From Firmicutes bacterium UBA5774 (lineage in GTDB: Bacteria; Bacillota; Clostridia; Peptostreptococcales; Anaerovoracaceae): 19,322 bases of DNA. The DNA is taken from contig DIEM01000049.1 of NCBI GenBank assembly GCA_002418625.1, positions 7,506-26,827 on the forward strand, in the 5' to 3' direction. The position numbers and the translations under genes were made by a program. Positions 14,804 to 19,322 of this stretch are shown here, one piece after another (within the stretch, counting starts at the first letter, position 1; each line of letters starts with the position of its first letter). The notes under the pieces are model-generated. The model ran no database searches. It saw nothing but the letters and a program-made list of their open reading frames with translations, and was not told the DNA's origin.

Positions 14804-16279
14804 CTATTTCAGGGATGCCCGAACCGCTTCCAGCATGCCGTCCTTGTCGATGACATCCTTGTGCAGGACCGGTTTATCTTCAAGGCCCTGCAGACCGGCC
14901 GGGATCCTGACTGCAGTCGCGTCGTGGATCGCCCTGATATAGGCAAATCCGTCCTTCTCCTCCTCAAGCCCGAGGGCGAAGGCGACGCTGTCCGCGAATT
15001 TATAGGCGCTGGCTGTCGATGCAATGACTGCCGGAGTCTCGTCACCCGTAGCCGCCTTATAGTCCTGATAAACCTTATAGGCCACCGCCGTATGGGTATC
15101 CATGAGATATTTGTCCGAGCGGTACAGCTTGCTGATGGCATTCAAGGTCGCCGCTTCGTCTGCAAATCCGCCGTAAAAATCTTCGAGACCTTTTCTGACA
15201 GTGTCGCTGACGCTGTATTTTTTTTCTTTATCGAGTCCCGCCATCAAAGCCGCGATCTCTTCGCCGTTGCCTCCGCTCAGATGATAGAGCAGGCGTTCCA
15301 GATTGCTGGAAATCAGAATATCCATCGAAGGCGTGTTGGTCGTATAAAAATTCCTGTCGGTATCGTAGACCCCGCTGGCGATGAAATCGGCAAGCACCTT
15401 GTTTTTATTGGAGGCACAGATGAATTTCCGGATCGGGATCCCCATCCTCGAAGCATAGTACGCCGCCAGGATATTGCCGAAGTTCCCTGTCGGGACCGCG
15501 ACGTTGATTGGGTCGCCTTCCCTGACAGCGCCTTTTTCAAGCAATCGCGCATATGAATAGACATAATAGGCGACCTGAGGGACGAGCCGTCCAATGTTGA
15601 TCGAATTAGCGGACGAAAGCCTGTAACCCTTCGCTGCCAGCTCTTCCGCAAAATCGGCGTCGCCGAATATCTTCTTCACACCGGTCTGGGCATCGTCAAA
15701 ATTGCCTTTGATGCCGAATACATGGGTGTTCGCGCCCTCCTGGGTCGTCATCTGCCTTTCCTGGACCTGGCTGACGCCCTCGATCGGATAAAATACGATG
15801 ATTTCCGTATCCTCCACATCGGCGAAGCCTGCCAATGCCGCCTTACCCGTATCGCCGGACGTGGCTGTCAGGATCGCGATCTTTTTCTCTTCCTTTTCAA
15901 GCGCCATCGCCGTCGTCAGCAGATGCGGCAGGATCGACAGCGCCATGTCCTTGAAAGCGGCCGTGCTGCCGTGATACAGCTCCAGGAAATATGCTCCGCC
16001 GGCCTTGACCATCGGCACAATTTCCGGATCCTCAAATTTATCGTCATAAGCCCTGTCGATGCAGGCCTTCAGCTCCTGTTCAGGATAGTCTGTCAGGAAT
16101 TGGGACAATACGATGCCTGCGATTTCCCGGTAGCTCTTCCCGACGAGCGCAGCCGTACTGACCGGCAGCTCCGGAAACGATTCGGGAACATACAATCCTT
16201 TATCCGCGGCGATGCCCCGAATGATTGCCTGAGCCGAATCCATGAGGCCGGCTCCGCCTCTCGTGCTTTTATATTTCAT
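14804..16279 (-). CDS. thrC: ThrC, threonine synthase
   Basis: This PLP enzyme converts O-phosphohomoserine to threonine and phosphate. The 491-residue protein has the N-terminal start typical of the long (type I-like) form, MKYKSTRGGAGLMDSAQAI. The PLP lysine is K110 in HGSTAAFKDMALS. ATSGDTGKAALAG and VAVPTGNFGNILAAYYASRMG are the phosphate-binding and fold motifs. Length is normal and no key residue is missing. The start ATG at 16279 has AGG about 8 bases upstream, 16 bp after the aminotransferase gene, so it is the third gene of the operon. Confidence 0.97.
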   Translation of the reverse strand: MKYKSTRGGAGLMDSAQAIIRGIAADKGLYVPESFPELPVSTAALVGKSYREIAGIVLSQFLTDYPEQELKACIDRAYDDKFEDPEIVPMVKAGGAYFLELYHGSTAAFKDMALSILPHLLTTAMALEKEEKKIAILTATSGDTGKAALAGFADVEDTEIIVFYPIEGVSQVQERQMTTQEGANTHVFGIKGNFDDAQTGVKKIFGDADFAEELAAKGYRLSSANSINIGRLVPQVAYYVYSYARLLEKGAVREGDPINVAVPTGNFGNILAAYYASRMGIPIRKFICASNKNKVLADFIASGVYDTDRNFYTTNTPSMDILISSNLERLLYHLSGGNGEEIAALMAGLDKEKKYSVSDTVRKGLEDFYGGFADEAATLNAISKLYRSDKYLMDTHTAVAYKVYQDYKAATGDETPAVIASTASAYKFADSVAFALGLEEEKDGFAYIRAIHDATAVRIPAGLQGLEDKPVLHKDVIDKDGMLEAVRASLK

Positions 16280-16295
16280 ACTGTTACCTGCCTTG

Positions 16296-17480
16296 CTATT
16301 TCAGAAATTCGGTGGTTATCCGTCCGAGTATGGTCATTCCCTTGACGATTTTTTCCTCCGTCATGTTCGAGAAATTGACCCTCATTTCGTTATTCTTCGC
16401 GTTGTCCGGATAAAAGGACCCGCCCGGCACAAAAGCGACGTTCTCTTTCAGCGCAAGAGCAAGAAGCTCCCGCGCGTCTTTTCCCGCCGGCAGCGAAAGC
16501 CACAGGAAGAGGCCGCCTTCCGGAACATCGAACTCTACCGTGTCCGGAAATTCCTTTCTGACGATTTCCATCATCAAGTCGCGTCTTGATTTGTAAAGCA
16601 ATGTTATTTTCCGTATATGCGCGTCATAATCATAATGCTGCATGTAATACACCATCTGTCGCTGGGCGATGGCCGAGCTGGAGAGGTCCACATTGGTCTT
16701 AAGCAGCAGGAATTTCTCGATGATGCGCTTATGCGCGCAGATCCAGGCCACCCGGAGCCCGGGACAGAATGTTTTTGAAAACGTTCCGCAATAAACGACC
16801 TGGCCGAGTGTATCATAGGCTATCAGAGGCTTCTTGAGCGTATCGCCGAATGTCAGCTCCGCGTATGCAGCATCCTCCAGGACCGGTATGTCATATTCGG
16901 AGATGAACTCGACGAATTCTTTTCTGCGCTTGTCGGACCAGCAGCGGCTGGTAGGGTTCTGGTAATCGGGTATCACATAGATCAGCTTGACCCTGTCTCC
17001 ATATTTTTCGATCGATTGTCTGAGCGCCTCGATCTCAATGCCATCCTTGTCTGTCGGAACCGCGATCAATTCAGCCTCATAGGCTTTGAGCGCATTGAGC
17101 GCGCCAAGATATGACGGTGTCTCAAAGAGTATGACGTCCCCTTCGTCTATGAACAGCATGCCGCTCATGTCCAGCGCCTGCTGGGATCCGCTTGTGATGA
17201 TGATCTCGTCCTTTGTCATATCCATGCCGAACAGCCGGTCCATCCTTGCGGCGATCTCTTCCCTTAGAGGGTTGTATCCGCTGGCGGAACTGTAGCTGAG
17301 CGCTTCCTTGCCTTCCTCATCCAGCACCCTGACAAAGGATTCCTTGATTTCGTCGATAGGGTAAGTTTCCGGCGACGGAAAGCCTCCGGAAAAAGAGATG
17401 ATGTCCGGCGCTTCTGCCAGCTCCATAAGGCTCAGAAGCTCTTTATCCTCCATTTTATAGATCCTGTGCGCAAATCTCAT
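16296..17480 (-). CDS. Class I PLP aminotransferase (LysN/2-aminoadipate type)
   Basis: A fold-type I aminotransferase of 394 residues. PLP contacts are N175 (DYQNPTS), D203 (LEDAAY) and the Schiff-base lysine K236 (GTFSKTFCPGLRVAW). A conserved arginine lies near the C-terminus in NEMRVNFS. The N-terminal IISFSGGFPSPETYP segment and the overall form match the branch that contains 2-aminoadipate aminotransferase (LysN) and MocR-type domains, here without a DNA-binding part. These enzymes often act on several substrates (2-aminoadipate, aromatic or branched amino acids, or methionine). Its place between the SAH hydrolase and thrC suggests a role with homocysteine/methionine or threonine. The start ATG at 17480 lies 35 bp after the upstream stop. 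Confidence 0.88.
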   Translation of the reverse strand: MRFAHRIYKMEDKELLSLMELAEAPDIISFSGGFPSPETYPIDEIKESFVRVLDEEGKEALSYSSASGYNPLREEIAARMDRLFGMDMTKDEIIITSGSQQALDMSGMLFIDEGDVILFETPSYLGALNALKAYEAELIAVPTDKDGIEIEALRQSIEKYGDRVKLIYVIPDYQNPTSRCWSDKRRKEFVEFISEYDIPVLEDAAYAELTFGDTLKKPLIAYDTLGQVVYCGTFSKTFCPGLRVAWICAHKRIIEKFLLLKTNVDLSSSAIAQRQMVYYMQHYDYDAHIRKITLLYKSRRDLMMEIVRKEFPDTVEFDVPEGGLFLWLSLPAGKDARELLALALKENVAFVPGGSFYPDNAKNNEMRVNFSNMTEEKIVKGMTILGRITTEFLK

Positions 17481-17515
17481 ATCAGTATCCCTGCCTTTCT
17501 ATTGCATGCTTTCGC

Positions 17516-18766
17516 CTAAAGATCCCAGCTGCCCAGATACTTCCGCTGCTCCGGCGTCAATTCGTCTATTTGTATCCCCCAGGCCTCAAGCTTCCTCTGC
17601 GCTACCATCCGGTCTATTTCATCCGTGACCTTGATCACCTTGTTCTCGAGTTTGCCTCTGCTGTTGAGCACATAAAGTGCGCTCATGCATTGGACGGCGA
17701 AGCTCATGTCCATGATTTCCGCCGGATGGCCGTCGGCGGCGGCGATATTGACGAGTCTTCCCTCTCCGATAACGCAAAGCCACCTGCCGTTCGGCATTTT
17801 ATAGCCCATGACGTTGCGCCGCATCTCCTTTTTTTCCACCGCTATTTTCTCAATAGCCTCCATATCGACTTCAACATTGAAATGACCGGCATTCGTCAGT
17901 ATCGCCCCATCTTTCATCTTAAGCATGTGTTCCGTCGTGATGATCCTGTCGCAGCCCGTGGCAGTGACGAAAATGTCTCCATATTCTGCGGCCTGCGCCA
18001 TCGGCATCACTTCGAAGCCATCCATGACGGCTTCAATGGCACGGACCGGATCGATCTCGGTGACGATGACCCTGGCCGCCAGGCCTTGCGCCCGCATGGC
18101 GATCCCCCTGCTGCACCAGCCATATCCCCCTACAACGACACGCTTGCCTGCGATGATCAGGTTTGTGTTTCTCATGATGCTGTCCCAGACCGATTGGCCT
18201 GTTCCGTATCTGTTGTCGAAAAGATGCTTGCACTGGGCGTCGTTGACCGCCACCATCGGCATCCTGAGAGCGCCGTCCCTTTCCATGGCTCTAAGGCGAA
18301 TCACGCCGGTCGTCGTTTCCTCGCAGCCACCCCAGATATCGGGCAGCAGATCCGTGCGCTTCGTATGCAGCATGTTGACCAGATCGCCGCCATCGTCGAT
18401 GATGATGTTCGGGCCGTGGTCCAGCGCCATTTCGATATGGCGGTCGTATTCCTCCGCCGTCGCCCCGTGCCAGGCAAAAACCTTCATGCCTCCCGCCGCC
18501 AGCGCCGCCGCCACATCGTCCTGCGTGGAAAGAACATTGCTTCCGGTGACGGACATGTCAGCGCCGCCAACCGCCAATACTTCGCATAAATACGCTGTCT
18601 TGGCTTCGAGATGGACGGATAGCGTGACCTTGACGCCCGCGAATGGCTTTTCTTTTATAAATTGCGCTTCCAGCCCGGAGAGGTTCGGCATATTCCTCTT
18701 GACCCAGTCGATTTTCTGCCTGCCTGACGGCGCTAGCCCTATATCCCTGATTTCATATCTTTCCAT
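17516..18766 (-). CDS. ahcY: S-adenosylhomocysteine hydrolase, archaeal-type short form
   Basis: This NAD-dependent enzyme splits S-adenosylhomocysteine into adenosine and homocysteine. The 416-residue protein retains the catalytic set at positions equivalent to the human enzyme: H52, D126 in IIDDGGD, E151 in CEETTTG, K180 and D184 in NDAQCKHLFDNRYG, and H295 in TNAGHF. The NAD loop is GGYGWCSRG, with Ser219 where the third glycine of GxGxxG usually is. The Glu237 of TEIDP should bind the ribose. It lacks the canonical C-terminal KPDHYRY tail and ends TPEQRKYLGSWDL, as archaeal and Thermotoga-like forms do. The start ATG at 18766 has GGAGGTG. It heads the operon with the aminotransferase and thrC. 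A relative in Methanocaldococcus prefers S-inosylhomocysteine, so substrate is not certain. Confidence 0.94.
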   Translation of the reverse strand: MERYEIRDIGLAPSGRQKIDWVKRNMPNLSGLEAQFIKEKPFAGVKVTLSVHLEAKTAYLCEVLAVGGADMSVTGSNVLSTQDDVAAALAAGGMKVFAWHGATAEEYDRHIEMALDHGPNIIIDDGGDLVNMLHTKRTDLLPDIWGGCEETTTGVIRLRAMERDGALRMPMVAVNDAQCKHLFDNRYGTGQSVWDSIMRNTNLIIAGKRVVVGGYGWCSRGIAMRAQGLAARVIVTEIDPVRAIEAVMDGFEVMPMAQAAEYGDIFVTATGCDRIITTEHMLKMKDGAILTNAGHFNVEVDMEAIEKIAVEKKEMRRNVMGYKMPNGRWLCVIGEGRLVNIAAADGHPAEIMDMSFAVQCMSALYVLNSRGKLENKVIKVTDEIDRMVAQRKLEAWGIQIDELTPEQRKYLGSWDL

Positions 18767-18776
18767 CTTTCACCTC

Positions 18777-18792
18777 CGGCCATGTCAGGCCG
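18777..18792 (-). promoter_or_regulatory. Small hairpin touching the ahcY ribosome binding site
   Basis: CGGCC and GGCCG pair around a 6-nt loop on the minus strand, and the stem includes the first base of the GGAGG site (18777-18773). It could slow translation, but only five pairs form and it matches no riboswitch I know. Confidence 0.3.
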
Positions 18793-18855
18793 ACCTATTC
18801 GAAATTTTATTTTTTTCATGTCGAATGCGTTGTTCCAAATAACGCCGTATATTTC

Positions 18856-18864
18856 TTTATATCA
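18856..18864 (-). promoter_or_regulatory. Predicted extended -10 promoter of the ahcY operon
   Basis: On the minus strand TG (18864-18863), one base, then TATAAA (18861-18856) forms an extended -10 box. The best -35 (TTTATT) is weak. The start would be near 18849, giving a leader of about 83 nt with two small hairpins. The 185-bp gap also carries the opposing promoter of the right-edge gene. Confidence 0.45.
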
Positions 18865-18936
18865 TAAATCCATATTAAAATAAAGGAAAAACCGCAAGCT
18901 TCTTTGATCCTCACGCTGGCCCGATCCGGCATCCTG

Positions 18937-18945
18937 TGCTATACT
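18937..18945 (+). promoter_or_regulatory. Extended -10 promoter of the right-edge gene
   Basis: TGC TATACT (18937-18945) is an extended -10 box. Its end lies six bases before the ATG at 18952, so transcription should start at or next to the ATG. There is no good -35 hexamer at 16-18 bp. It implies a leaderless mRNA. Confidence 0.55.
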
Positions 18946-18951
18946 ACCCCC

Positions 18952-19322
18952 ATGAATATTATTTTCGTATCGGAAAAAGCGAACCCCATATTACTGGACT
19001 ATCTGGCACTTCAGGGCCTCGTCGTGACGGTCGGCGCGATCGCGAAAACAGATCCTGCCGTATCATCACACCCGGACATCTGCATGTGCAGGATCGGAGA
19101 CCGCCTCATCATGGCGCCGGCTTTCCTTTCCGCAGCCTCTGCAACGGAGGCCGGCCGAACCGTGATCATCCGGGACCCCCGGTTCAGCGTCGGAGATACA
19201 TCGCCCTACGGCGCCTACCCCGGCGACATCCCTTACAATGCCGCCTGCTTCGGCCGTTTTTTCATGCACAGCCTCAAGCATACCGACCCGGCAGTGCTTC
19301 AACATGCCGCCGAAAAAAGCCG
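18952..19322 (+). CDS. Right-edge partial gene, possible DUF6873 GME-fold family protein
   Basis: About 123 codons are visible and the frame stays open to the window end. The protein begins MNIIFVSEKANPILLDYLA, with no signal peptide or membrane helix. Notable parts are SSHPDICMCRIGD (a His-Pro-Asp followed by two cysteines) and GAYPGDIPYNAACFGRFF followed by a KHTDPAVLQHA segment. I recall this layout from a clostridial family labelled DUF6873, placed in the guanidino-group-modifying (GME, pentein) fold; this is from memory and unverified. Penteins use a His and a Cys, and HPD with CMC might supply them, but the usual catalytic Cys is near the C-terminus, which is not visible. There is no ribosome binding site. 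In-frame upstream TTG and CTG codons also lack one, so the ATG at 18952 is the best start. Confidence 0.6.
   Translation, partial: MNIIFVSEKANPILLDYLALQGLVVTVGAIAKTDPAVSSHPDICMCRIGDRLIMAPAFLSAASATEAGRTVIIRDPRFSVGDTSPYGAYPGDIPYNAACFGRFFMHSLKHTDPAVLQHAAEKS

Noticed and set aside
14726..16345. Plus-strand open frames opposite thrC and the end of the aminotransferase gene
   Set aside because: They are antisense to enzymes with intact PLP motifs, and have no ribosome sites or recognisable domains.
17570..18842. Two long plus-strand open frames (339 and 305 codons) over ahcY
   Set aside because: Both are antisense to a SAH hydrolase with all catalytic residues present. The encoded peptides resemble no family.
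18767..18849. SAH or SAM riboswitch in the ahcY leader
   Set aside because: The leader of about 83 nt shows only short hairpins and none of the conserved riboswitch core sequences I know.
1..19322. CRISPR arrays, insertion sequences, phage genes, defence systems
   Set aside because: No direct-repeat arrays, transposase, integrase, capsid or restriction-type motifs were seen on either strand.

Overview
The window looks like chromosomal DNA from an anaerobic, low-to-mid GC Clostridia-type Firmicute. Three things point there: the order tRNA-Ser / SRP RNA / dnaX / ybaB / recR, strong AGGAGG ribosome binding sites on most genes, and an oxygen-sensitive energy-converting hydrogenase. I cannot name the genus. 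No insertion sequence, prophage, CRISPR array or origin is visible. Nearly every gene lies on the minus strand.

Region 1 (1-8095, minus strand, transcribed right to left) is a hydrogen-metabolism locus. A clear promoter (about 8067-8095) drives echA-echB-echC-echD-echE-echF, the complete six-subunit set of a group 4 membrane-bound [NiFe] hydrogenase (Ech). It couples ferredoxin oxidation and H2 formation to ion translocation, or the reverse. A perfect 12-bp stem-loop separates echF from a second block: an EamA-type membrane transporter, then hypA and hypB (nickel insertion) and hypF (start of CN ligand synthesis; runs off the left edge). eamA overlaps hypA and hypB overlaps hypF, so this block is probably translationally coupled. 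The large subunit ends at its second metal-binding motif, so no maturation protease is expected, and none is present in the window.

Region 2 (8418-10393, minus strand) is a free-standing APC-superfamily permease with its own strong terminator. Its leader contains a 19-codon reading frame with a strong ribosome binding site and a perfect 16-bp palindrome.

Region 3 (10497-13740, minus strand) is a housekeeping block: tRNA-Ser(GGA), SRP RNA, dnaX, ybaB and recR, closed by a terminator. It supplies protein targeting, the replication clamp loader and recombinational repair.

Region 4 (13753-14750) holds two divergent small membrane-linked genes: an unidentified two-helix protein on the minus strand and a membrane-anchored rhodanese on the plus strand. 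They share a 152-bp promoter region with a candidate operator.

Region 5 (14804-18864, minus strand) is an amino-acid operon: an archaeal-type S-adenosylhomocysteine hydrolase, a class I PLP aminotransferase and threonine synthase.

Region 6 (18937-19322, plus strand) is the start of a gene that runs off the right edge. It resembles a little-studied clostridial family that I tentatively place in the guanidino-modifying (GME) fold group. It has no ribosome binding site and probably gives a leaderless transcript.

The most interesting points are the compact Ech-transporter-Hyp locus with its internal stem-loop and upstream palindromes, the permease leader peptide, the archaeal-type SAH hydrolase operon, and the leaderless gene at the right edge.
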